From Taibaiella sp. (GTDB lineage Bacteria; Bacteroidota; Bacteroidia; Chitinophagales; Chitinophagaceae): DNA of 37,052 nucleotides. Of this stretch, positions 9,043-17,136 are shown one piece after another. The notes under the pieces were generated by a model. It was given only the letters and a program-made list of their open reading frames with translations, had not been told where the DNA came from and made no database searches. Location: contig JACMPD010000177.1 in assembly GCA_014377675.1 (NCBI GenBank), positions 1 to 37,052 on the forward strand. Direction: 5' to 3'. The position numbers were made by a program, and so were the translations under genes. Position 1 is the first letter of the stretch. Each line of letters opens with the position of its first letter.

Positions 9043-9190
9043 AAGCGTCCTGCTTTAGACCGTAGAAGCGTTTGGCGTTCAGCGAATATAGCCGCAGATG
9101 GAGTACCTTATTTTAATTATATGTAGCTGATGGGGGATAGCTTCAATGTGGGGTGCGAAATGGGGAGGGTTTGGCTAGTGTGGGTGCAGA
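9043..9190 (+). repeat. Interspersed repeat tail, copy C
   Basis: aagcgtcctgctttagaccgtagaagcgtttggcgttcagcgaatatagccgcagatggagtaccttattttaattatatgtagctgatgggggatagcttcaatgtggggtgcgaa; preceded by palindrome CGAAGC-CA-GCTTCG near 9016. Confidence 0.7.
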
Positions 9191-9219
9191 ACAGACAGTG
9201 TTCAACGGCGGTAGCTGGA

Positions 9220-10269
9220 TTATTTTACGAACATGTGACTGTTAGTTTGCAGGTGCTGATAGGCAATAGCGATATATTCGTCTTTAAAAAGCTTTTTCTT
9301 ACGACTACTCCACCGGGCGATGGCACCGGTTATTTCTTCTAAAGATATACCTGGTGTTTCCTGCATCAAGTAATCAACAGTTGCCAGTATTTCAAGCGGA
9401 AGGTCTGATACAAAGCCCTGCAAAAGCTTCATCAGTTTAGCAAGTCGCTCCCTATCGGAGGCAGGCAGTTCTTTTTCAACATACTGTTTTATCTCTGAGC
9501 ACTTCCCGTAATTAAGATAAAGCGGTTCGAACGGGCCTACTTGTCCCTGCTCTATGCCTCGTAAATAAACACCATTAAGTGCATATAGCACTTTTTCCAC
9601 CCCGATTGCGTATGGACCATAGTGATGTGGCTTAAACTGAAGTCTCATTGGTTGCCCCATTCGTTGCAGAAAATAGGCAAGCTTATTGGCCGCAAACACG
9701 CTACTATACTCACCAAGACTTTCATAGGCATAAAGAATATACATTAGCTGCACGCGTGCAGGCGTCAGTTTTACCTCTTTTTTTGTTTCCTGCTGCTGTA
9801 AAAGCTGCTTTATGTGCGTGTTAGGTTCATACACCTGCACATCAATGTCGAGGTCTCCAAGATGATGCGCTATCATTGGTCTTACTATAGCCCAATCCAA
9901 GCCGCCATTTCCGCATCCAAGTGGGGGTATGGCAATACTCCTGATATTTTTCTCCTGTATAAGTATACGCAATGCTTTAAGGCCATCTTCCACATATTCA
10001 TATTTTGACGGAGCCTTCCAATGTACTTTCGTTGGGAAATTAATAATCTCCTTCAATCCGAAGTGGATACTCTTATCGGTAACCATCAGCAGCTTGCCAG
10101 GGGCAAGCGACTTCAGTTTACATGCATCGATATATGCTTTGTTATTGGCAGGAAAGTTCTCCTTGAATTGCAAGGCAATACCCTTTCCCATCACGCCAAC
10201 GGTGTTCACAGTATTTACTAAGGCCTGCGCCTTAGATTGCAGTAAATCTCCTGTGATAAAATGTAGCAT
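9220..10269 (-). CDS. darG: DarG-like macrodomain antitoxin (DNA ADP-ribosyl glycohydrolase)
   Basis: MLHFITGDLLQSKAQALVNTVNTVGVMGKGIALQFKENFPANNKAYIDACK...IAIPPLGCGNGGLDWAIVRPMI: macrodomain motifs of DarG type plus a long C-terminal domain. Directly downstream of a DarT-like gene. Confidence 0.9.
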   Translation of the reverse strand: MLHFITGDLLQSKAQALVNTVNTVGVMGKGIALQFKENFPANNKAYIDACKLKSLAPGKLLMVTDKSIHFGLKEIINFPTKVHWKAPSKYEYVEDGLKALRILIQEKNIRSIAIPPLGCGNGGLDWAIVRPMIAHHLGDLDIDVQVYEPNTHIKQLLQQQETKKEVKLTPARVQLMYILYAYESLGEYSSVFAANKLAYFLQRMGQPMRLQFKPHHYGPYAIGVEKVLYALNGVYLRGIEQGQVGPFEPLYLNYGKCSEIKQYVEKELPASDRERLAKLMKLLQGFVSDLPLEILATVDYLMQETPGISLEEITGAIARWSSRKKKLFKDEYIAIAYQHLQTNSHMFVK

Positions 10270-10280
10270 ATAAATTATAG

Positions 10281-10931
10281 TCAAAAATACAGCTCAGGCT
10301 GTACATGAACTTTTAAGTTTTTATTGTCAGCCTCTTTCAGTTTTTCTTTGACAAAAGTAGCAGCTTTTTCGTTATGTACAAACAGGGCATTAATCGACTC
10401 CACGGGTACGTGATGATGGACAAGGAACTCCGCCTGGTAGCGTCGGGGTCTGTCAAAATCGCCGTCTGACTTGTGAAAGTGACCGTGTTGGATGTTGAGC
10501 CAATCAATTGCGCTGATATACTGAAGGTCGTTGTAATGAGTCGTTACCGCCGCATTCGCCTGTCCATCAGTAAAAAGGAACCGTTCAAGGCCAGCGAGAA
10601 CTTCAATACGACACTCAATAACCAATAAGTATTGGCGATTTAGTTTTGGCACTTCGGGCTCCCAATATCCAGTAACAATATTGTATTGCATAATAGAACG
10701 AGGCGTGAAATAAAAAGGCACATAGTCGCCGATATTCCCATAGTGGCTGATTTTAACACGCGTATCATCGCGAACACTTATTATGCCAGGATTACCAATT
10801 TGAATAAAGTCGGGGTCTGCATCAGGGTGGTGCTTGGTACATAGCCCGCATGCGAGTATGTGCGGTAAGTTCCGGACATGGCATATCCGGTAACAGTACT
10901 TTCGGCTTTTATTTATAAGCAACCCACTCAT
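10281..10931 (-). CDS. darT: DarT-like ssDNA thymine ADP-ribosyltransferase toxin (DUF4433)
   Basis: YRICHVRNLPHILACGL...HYGNIGDYVPFYFTPRSIMQYNIVTGY...FTDGQANAAVTTHYNDL...RYQAEFLVHHHVPVESI: DUF4433/DarT motif order; paired with the macrodomain gene. Confidence 0.9.
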   Translation of the reverse strand: MSGLLINKSRKYCYRICHVRNLPHILACGLCTKHHPDADPDFIQIGNPGIISVRDDTRVKISHYGNIGDYVPFYFTPRSIMQYNIVTGYWEPEVPKLNRQYLLVIECRIEVLAGLERFLFTDGQANAAVTTHYNDLQYISAIDWLNIQHGHFHKSDGDFDRPRRYQAEFLVHHHVPVESINALFVHNEKAATFVKEKLKEADNKNLKVHVQPELYF

Positions 10932-10934
10932 TCT

Positions 10935-11006
10935 TTACAAATCTACACCAATCTTGCTTTGCCCGCCTAAGCCAGCGCAGAAGAGCAATAAAAATACTTT
11001 TTTCAT
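10935..11006 (-). pseudogene. Truncated start of a secreted-protein gene (or short leader ORF) immediately upstream of darT
   Basis: 23-codon ORF MKKVFLLLFCAGLGGQSKIGVDL* ends 3 nt before the darT ATG; its upstream sequence shares AAATTTTTAAAAA with the region before the NHL-protein start near 2830. Confidence 0.45.
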
Positions 11007-11262
11007 AAGCCTTTTTTTAAAAATTTAGTGATAAATGAAAACCATAATCTATAGGTTAAAACTGAAGTGAATGTCACTCACCTACCACTCGCACCTACCA
11101 CTTCTCCGCAGCAGCAGGTCAACCCCATCACCAACACCCCCTCCTCCAAAAAAAAAGTTTTCCCTTCATGCAACCCTTTCTCTTCCCGGCGCATTTAAGT
11201 AGTGGCGAAGCGTAAGTAAAAAGACTTTAATTTTAGCTGAGCAACCTAAACCCCGCGGCTGA

Positions 11263-11832
11263 TTGAAACCTGAGCTATTAGATAACGCTGATGAAATGTA
11301 CCTGGTGCAGTGTTGCCGGGAGCATAACCCGGCGGCGCAGAGGGCGCTCTACAACAGGCATGTGGATAGTATGATGCTGCTGTGCCTGAGGTATATACCT
11401 AACCAGGAAGACGCAAAAGAGGCACTGATGGATGGTTTTCTGGGTTTCTTTAAGCACATAGGCGGTTTTACGTGGCAGGGGCAAGGCAGCGTAAGGGCAT
11501 GGTTGAGCAAAATAGTGGTGAACCAATGCCTGGCGCAGCTAAGGAAACGGCAGCCGTTTTTTGTACAGCGCAGAGAGGGGGAGCAGCCGGAGCCGGCTGA
11601 CCCGGATGATGATGTGCTGGGCCACCTGACCGCCAGGGAGATAATAGCTATGGTGCAGCGGTTGCCGGCGGGTTACAGGGCGGTTTTTAACTTGTATGTG
11701 TTTGAAGGGATGGCGCACCGGGAAATAGGCACGCTACTTGATATATCAGAAAGTACATCAAAGTCGCAGTTGCACAGGGCGCGGGCCATGCTGAAAGATC
11801 AATTACTAAAAGAAGCTAAAATAAAATACTGA
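11263..11832 (+). CDS. ECF-type RNA polymerase sigma factor
   Basis: sigma-70 region 2 (YNRHVDSMMLLCLRYIPNQEDAKEALMDGFLGFFKHIGGFTWQGQGSVRAWLSKIVVNQCL) and region 4 (LPAGYRAVFNLYVFEGMAHREIGTLLDISESTSKSQLHRARAMLKDQL). Start may be TTG 11263 or ATG 11296. Confidence 0.93.
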   Translation: MKPELLDNADEMYLVQCCREHNPAAQRALYNRHVDSMMLLCLRYIPNQEDAKEALMDGFLGFFKHIGGFTWQGQGSVRAWLSKIVVNQCLAQLRKRQPFFVQRREGEQPEPADPDDDVLGHLTAREIIAMVQRLPAGYRAVFNLYVFEGMAHREIGTLLDISESTSKSQLHRARAMLKDQLLKEAKIKY

Positions 11833-12734
11833 TGATACCGGGTTTTGACAAATCACTGAAAGAGAAAATGGAGGGCGCGGTACTCGTAGAGCTGATGCCC
11901 GCTTTCAGCCGCGATGAGGAGTGGGCGAGGCTGGCCCGCAAACTGAACCCGGCGCCTGTACGCACTTACAAAAAAACATGGGCCATTGCGGCGGGTCTGC
12001 TGCTGGTGGCGCTGTGCGGCGGCGTATATATGTGGTCCGTTCAGCGGCCCGGTAATGAGCTGCTGGTGGCCACGGCCGCGCCGGTTAATGTAACAACTAC
12101 TACCGCCCCTGTAAATGCCCCGGCTCCTGTTCCGCCGGCCAGTAAAGCCAACATTGCCACCGCTCAGCCCGTAGAAAAAGCGGAAAGGGAAATAACGATA
12201 CCCGCAACACCCGCCAGCCACAGCGAGCCACAAAAGTATAAGGCGAAAAACGTGTACCTGGTGCAGCAGACCAGCAGAAAGCCACTGCCGCAGCAGCCTC
12301 ACTATAACAGGCAGCGCATGGACGGGCTGTTTGAATACTACCACACCAAGGAGTTTATCTGTAATGGTACCACCTGCCCGCTGCAGATATGTATTTTGCA
12401 AACCATAAAGTGCGCTAACGGGGCACCCTCAGCGGTGGCCACCTGCAGCACGCTGGAGCCTGACCAGGCGGGGCAGCTGAAGTATAAGATAAACAACACG
12501 CACGACTGCAACGCAAGCATTGATGAGATAAGAATAACCCGCGTGAACACCGGCGAATCGATAGTGCTGAACTCGGAATCTAAACCATCTACGGCGCAGG
12601 ATCTGTTTGACTATATAACCGGTGAAAAAGAAGGGGATTTGCTGACGGGTATTTTCGATACCGACTGTAACAAGACCACCGGCACTCAAAACCTGACCAT
12701 TGATAAGGGTTATGGCAATTTCATTATTAAGTAA
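11832..12734 (+). CDS. Membrane-anchored protein following an ECF sigma factor; possible anti-sigma-like protein
   Basis: Overlaps the sigma factor stop; short cytosolic N-terminus, one TM (TWAIAAGLLLVALCGGVYMWSV), Pro/Ala-rich linker, C-terminal domain with several Cys. Confidence 0.75.
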   Translation: MIPGFDKSLKEKMEGAVLVELMPAFSRDEEWARLARKLNPAPVRTYKKTWAIAAGLLLVALCGGVYMWSVQRPGNELLVATAAPVNVTTTTAPVNAPAPVPPASKANIATAQPVEKAEREITIPATPASHSEPQKYKAKNVYLVQQTSRKPLPQQPHYNRQRMDGLFEYYHTKEFICNGTTCPLQICILQTIKCANGAPSAVATCSTLEPDQAGQLKYKINNTHDCNASIDEIRITRVNTGESIVLNSESKPSTAQDLFDYITGEKEGDLLTGIFDTDCNKTTGTQNLTIDKGYGNFIIK

Positions 12735-12781
12735 TTACCAAAGGGAAATTCAGTTTATACATTCATAAAAAAGCAAAAAAG

Positions 12782-13324
12782 ATGAGAAAAGTAGTCATGT
12801 CATTATTGTGCCTCGCTATAAGCGTTGCGGCCGCCACCGGCCAGACAAAGCGCAAGAACCCACCACCACCGCCGCCACCGCTGCAGGCCCCGCAGGCACC
12901 CCAGGCGCCCGGGGCACCACCGCTGCCACAGCCTGTGCCACTGCCGGTTCCGGTGCCTTTGCCTCTAGATAAAAACGCTGGAATCTTCAAGTTTAAAGAA
13001 GAAACGCACGACTACGGTACGGTGCCTGAAGGACCGGTAGCGGAGTGTGATTTCGAGTTTAAAAATGTGGGCAAAAAGCCTATAACGATAGCAAACGCCA
13101 AGGGCTCGTGCGGCTGCACAGTGCCACAATGGCCCCATGAGCCAATATTGCCGGGCAAATCAAGTATGATACACGTTACCTACAACACAACGGGCAGGGT
13201 GGGTAAAATAAACAAAACAATTACGCTTACCTCAGACGCGCAGCAGCAAACGATGACGCTGTTTATAGCGGGCGAGGTAACCCCCAAAGACGCTAACGCG
13301 GCTAACGCCCCACAGGCGCACTAA
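12782..13324 (+). CDS. DUF1573 domain protein with signal peptide and proline-rich linker
   Basis: KRKNPPPPPPPLQAPQAPQAPGAPPLPQPVPLPVPVPLPL linker then FKFKEETHDYGTVPEGPVAECDFEFKNVGKKPITIANAKGSCGCTVPQWPHEPILPGKSSMIHVTYNTTGRVGKINKTITL (DUF1573 pattern). Confidence 0.92.
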   Translation: MRKVVMSLLCLAISVAAATGQTKRKNPPPPPPPLQAPQAPQAPGAPPLPQPVPLPVPVPLPLDKNAGIFKFKEETHDYGTVPEGPVAECDFEFKNVGKKPITIANAKGSCGCTVPQWPHEPILPGKSSMIHVTYNTTGRVGKINKTITLTSDAQQQTMTLFIAGEVTPKDANAANAPQAH

Positions 13325-13352
13325 ACGCTGAAAGTATTAATGGTGTTCATTC

Positions 13353-13394
13353 CTGCCGCGCACATAGCCTTAAAGCTTTTGCGCGGCAGTTTTG
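13353..13394. terminator. Bidirectional intrinsic terminator candidate between convergent genes
   Basis: CTGCCGCGC ... GCGCGGCAG followed by TTTTGTTT. Confidence 0.65.
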
Positions 13395-13417
13395 TTTCAG
13401 GGGTGTTTGCGAAACGT

Positions 13418-15292
13418 TTATTCGCCGTTGAGCTGCACCACATCGGGCGCGGTTACATAGCTACTGTTGTAGCGGAAGCGGATGTTTGAGGTGGTTACTA
13501 TCTTAAAGCCCCTCATGTTGTCAGGCGCCACGGGGAAGAAATAGGCGCGCACTTCAATGGTCTCAAAAACAAGGTTGGGGTTACGGGCACGCACCCCGCC
13601 GCCCAGGCTGGTGTACAGGCTTGAATTGCCGAAAGGCTTATTTTCAGGAGTTATTACCGTAAAATCGGCATAGGTAAAAGGCGCGAAGCGGAAGCCCAGC
13701 AGCGGCCGCTCCAGGAAGAACTCTGTTTCCAGTTGCAGGCTTATTCGCTTGGTGCCGTAGGCGCTGTCAGACAGAAAACCCCTGATGCCAAAGTAATTGT
13801 CTATCCGTAGCTGCGGATAGGTAACCCGGTCAAACAACTGGGTGTAGCTCGCACGGGCGAAGTTGCGTATCTTCACTTTGTTCCAGAAGAGCACCCGGCT
13901 AAAGGCCGTTGCGCCAGCCAGGAAGCTGGCATCTTGTAGCTGGTTCTTGTGCCTGAAGCCTCCGGCCCTTAGAAACAACTGTATGTAGTCTTTAGCGGGT
14001 GTAACTATGTAGTCGGTAAGGCTGAAACCCGCGTAGGGCCGTTCCAGCCCTATTTGTTTGTGCCAGCCGCCGGTAATGGATATATTGTAGCCATAGGGTA
14101 TGTCTTCGGTTGTCCCGAAACCATATACGTACTGGGTTTTAATATAGTCCTGCCTGAAAAAGGTAAACTGCCCCAGTACTGACCTGGTGTCATTAAACAC
14201 GGGGTCAAACGCCAGCCCCACCTGGCCGGGCGTAGCCGTGAAATTCCTGTCAGTGAACCGGAAGGCGAGGAAGCGCCGGTCTCTTATGGTGTTATTGGTG
14301 GCGGTGAGTTGCTTTATACCTATACTGTAGCCCGCCCAGGCGTCAAACAGGTTGTACCTGTATTTGTAGAAGAAAGCGTCGGGTACCCGGTACACATTGT
14401 AGGCTTCGTTCTGGCTTACGGTCAATGCTCCTGCCACCCTTGAGTAGGGCGAGACCAGCCTGCGGTTCAGGTTGATGAATGATGACGTTTCCTCTTCCCT
14501 GGTGAAAGGATTTCCGTTAATGGTGCTGTAGGCAATGGTAGCGTCAGTAAACGAGTGGGCGACATTGTTTTTGCGGTACAGGGCGCCATAGCCCCAGGCC
14601 GGGCCGCGGTTGTAGTCATAAAGGGTGTTTATTTCCAGCCGCTGCCCCATGCCCGCGAGGTTGGTTTCATAAAGGTTTGTAGTTACGTGGTTCAGCAGCT
14701 GCGAAGACGCGCCTCCCGCTATGCTGAACAGATCTTTGGTGTATACTATTATATCAACCGAATCATAGATATTATCAATGGTCAGCACTATTATCCTCGC
14801 ATCCTGCAGGTATTCCAGCGTGCGGAGGAAGCGCTCATTGTCGGCCAGTTTGTAGGCGTTCAGCGGGGTATTTTCTTTAATGAACAGGTTATCACGCACT
14901 ACGAAGGTGCGTGTTACCCGGTGAAAATGCATCGCAAATTTTGTGGCGAAACTTTTATCGCGGTAAGTAGTATCAGTAAACGAGCGGTTGAAGTTGAAGG
15001 TATTGATAAAAATGTGTCTTATAATTTTGCCCTGGTAGCGCATGTATGGTTCTTCACTCTTTGCTTCCAGGTAGCTTTCATCTTCTCCGGCATCCGGCGT
15101 TTTTTTTACCGAATTAATGGCCTGCCTGAAGATATTGTTGATGAATTTATTTTGGGTAAAGTGGAGTGAATCAAGTGTGCGCCTTTGCTTTCCGCCCATT
15201 TCGTCTTTGGTCATTTCCTGCCCCATTCCCTTGTTAGCGAACAGGGTTAAGCAAACCAACAGGGCAGGTATCCACCATTTCATAAGCACCAA
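13418..15292 (-). CDS. Omp85/BamA-like outer membrane beta-barrel protein
   Basis: Signal peptide; POTRA-like N-terminal part (YQGKIIRHIFINTFNFNRSFTDT...); barrel region with FGIRGFLSDSAYGTKRISLQLETEFFLERPLLGFRFAPFTYADFT. Confidence 0.7.
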   Translation of the reverse strand: MVLMKWWIPALLVCLTLFANKGMGQEMTKDEMGGKQRRTLDSLHFTQNKFINNIFRQAINSVKKTPDAGEDESYLEAKSEEPYMRYQGKIIRHIFINTFNFNRSFTDTTYRDKSFATKFAMHFHRVTRTFVVRDNLFIKENTPLNAYKLADNERFLRTLEYLQDARIIVLTIDNIYDSVDIIVYTKDLFSIAGGASSQLLNHVTTNLYETNLAGMGQRLEINTLYDYNRGPAWGYGALYRKNNVAHSFTDATIAYSTINGNPFTREEETSSFINLNRRLVSPYSRVAGALTVSQNEAYNVYRVPDAFFYKYRYNLFDAWAGYSIGIKQLTATNNTIRDRRFLAFRFTDRNFTATPGQVGLAFDPVFNDTRSVLGQFTFFRQDYIKTQYVYGFGTTEDIPYGYNISITGGWHKQIGLERPYAGFSLTDYIVTPAKDYIQLFLRAGGFRHKNQLQDASFLAGATAFSRVLFWNKVKIRNFARASYTQLFDRVTYPQLRIDNYFGIRGFLSDSAYGTKRISLQLETEFFLERPLLGFRFAPFTYADFTVITPENKPFGNSSLYTSLGGGVRARNPNLVFETIEVRAYFFPVAPDNMRGFKIVTTSNIRFRYNSSYVTAPDVVQLNGE

Positions 15293-15350
15293 AAACTACT
15301 TCTTATCCAAGCCAACAAATATCGTGCTACTATAAGGTGTTGAAGCGGAG

Positions 15351-15419
15351 TTTGCTACAACGGCAGGCATATCTCAAATACAGCGCCCGATGGGCTGTTG
15401 TCTTTAATGGTTATTTTTC
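15351..15419 (-). pseudogene. Detached duplicate of the histidine kinase 3' end
   Basis: 69 nt matching 16148-16216 with 2 mismatches; encodes KITIKDNSPSGAVFEICLPL* like the kinase C-terminus. Confidence 0.85.
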
Positions 15420-15505
15420 GGGTTCTCTTCATGGGCATTACCGCAGGCTGATTGACGTTTAATAATCTAAAAGTTAAGCGTAAATTACGGGTTAAAAGGG
15501 TGTAA

Positions 15506-16048
15506 CTATTTTAGTCGGAACATAATATCGGTTCTCAAAACATACTTTACGCCCTTTTTTACCGTGGAACCCGCATGTTCAAGGCTGTGTAGAAAGATGA
15601 GCGCAGAGCCCAGCGCCGGTTTAATTACCACGTCGTCAAATCTGGTATCGCCACCGGTGAAGTCGTCATTGAGGTATATCAGCAATGTGTAAAAGCTCGC
15701 TTCTTGTTCATTTCTTACAAAACTCTGATCCGTATGTTTTTTAAAGGACTGACCCGGCCCGTATTTATAAAACCGGAATAATTCATTGAGCCCCACAGGC
15801 TGGCGGGAGCCATGTGGCTGCACATAGGCTTTTATTTTTTCCCATAATTGCGCTGCAAGAAGTTCATCAGTAAATAGGAGGCGGCTGTTGTTTCTCACCA
15901 CCTTGCCTGCGTTTGCCCCACGCTCCGCTACAATACCTGCTTCGCTGTACCCTATTGTCTCGCTTCGCTCAATGAAAGCCGCGCATTCGCCCGGAGTATA
16001 AAAATCAGTAATTGACCAGATGTGGGGTGCATGGGTAATGGGTATCAT
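15506..16048 (-). CDS. 2OG-Fe(II) oxygenase, prolyl 4-hydroxylase-like
   Basis: FYKYGPGQSFKKHTDQSF...YTLLIYLNDDFTGGDTRFDD...PALGSALIFLHSLEHAGSTVKKGVKYVLRTDIMFR; HxD...H and R layout of the P4Hc family. Confidence 0.9.
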   Translation of the reverse strand: MIPITHAPHIWSITDFYTPGECAAFIERSETIGYSEAGIVAERGANAGKVVRNNSRLLFTDELLAAQLWEKIKAYVQPHGSRQPVGLNELFRFYKYGPGQSFKKHTDQSFVRNEQEASFYTLLIYLNDDFTGGDTRFDDVVIKPALGSALIFLHSLEHAGSTVKKGVKYVLRTDIMFRLK

Positions 16049-16151
16049 AGGCTGCTATATCAAAACGTGAAAGTACAAATATATTCGTTATTACGCCCGT
16101 GGCCGCGCCCCTCTTTTTCTCAGCTGTACCGCAGCCATGTATCATCTTTTG

Positions 16152-17117
16152 CTACAACGGCAGGCATATCTCAAATACAGCTCCCGATGGGCTGTTGTCT
16201 TTAATGATTATTTTTCCTTTGTGGCGGGCTATTACTTTGGCGGTCAGGTATAGGCCAAGGCCGGTGCCCTGGGCGTCGCGGCTTTCTTCATTGCCTACCC
16301 TGTAAAACTTCCTGAAGATGTTTTTCTTTTCCTTATCCGGAATGCCTTTGCCGCGGTCCGCAACGCTGAGGATGGCACTGGTGGCGGTTTTAATCAATGA
16401 AACCGTTACGGGCTGGTCAGCCGGGGTGTACTTGATGGCGTTTTCAAGCAGGTTGTTGAGTGCTATGCGCAGCATTACCTTGTCGCCGGTTATGCGGCAG
16501 CTGGCGCTAATGTCTTCCTCAAAGCGCATAGGGTAGCGCGCGCCATATTCTACAAGGGCTTCCTCGGCCATTTCAGCGAGATCAAATTTTTCTATGGCCG
16601 CTTTGTACTGCCCGCCTTCAATGCTTGATGCGAACAATATGTTATTGCAAAGGTCGTTAAGCCTGTTAGACTCTTTAATGGAGCGGTCAAGCAGCATGGC
16701 TTTCTTGTCTTCATCCAGCTTATGCCGTTCCAGTGTCTGCAGGTTCAGTTTCATGGCAGCGATGGGGGACTTGAGCTCATGGGTTACCGAAAGCATGAAG
16801 TTATTTTGCTGGCGGGAAAGCGTGATGCGCCTGCGGAAAGAAGTGTACACCACAAAAGCACCAATAATAACCACTATCAGAAAGCTGCTGCCCTCCGCTA
16901 CGTACTGCATAGTGCGGCGGTGGAGGTTTTCTTCCAGCTCACTTACTTTGGTGTTGTATTCGGCGGGGTTGGCGGCACTGTCCACCTGGCTTTTTAGCGT
17001 TATTACTTCCTGTGAATATATTCTGCCGCTTTGTTTCTGCAGGCTCAGCTCCCAAAAAACGAGGAAGACCACGATGTAGGCGAGCAGCAGCAGGTGAATG
17101 GAAGTAAAGAACTTCAT
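16152..17117 (-). CDS. Sensor histidine kinase
   Basis: H-box FMLSVTHELKSPIAAMKLNLQTLERHKL; N box ALNNLLENAIKYT; G boxes VADRGKGIPDKEKKNIFRKFYRVG...GTGLGLYLTAKVIARHKGKI; two TM segments. Confidence 0.95.
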   Translation of the reverse strand: MKFFTSIHLLLLAYIVVFLVFWELSLQKQSGRIYSQEVITLKSQVDSAANPAEYNTKVSELEENLHRRTMQYVAEGSSFLIVVIIGAFVVYTSFRRRITLSRQQNNFMLSVTHELKSPIAAMKLNLQTLERHKLDEDKKAMLLDRSIKESNRLNDLCNNILFASSIEGGQYKAAIEKFDLAEMAEEALVEYGARYPMRFEEDISASCRITGDKVMLRIALNNLLENAIKYTPADQPVTVSLIKTATSAILSVADRGKGIPDKEKKNIFRKFYRVGNEESRDAQGTGLGLYLTAKVIARHKGKIIIKDNSPSGAVFEICLPL

Positions 17118-17136
17118 AATAGATAAGAGTGAGGGG

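Noticed and set aside
14555-15169. 204-aa plus-strand ORF inside the Omp85-like gene
   Set aside because: Shadow ORF in a GC-richer coding strand; no family resemblance.
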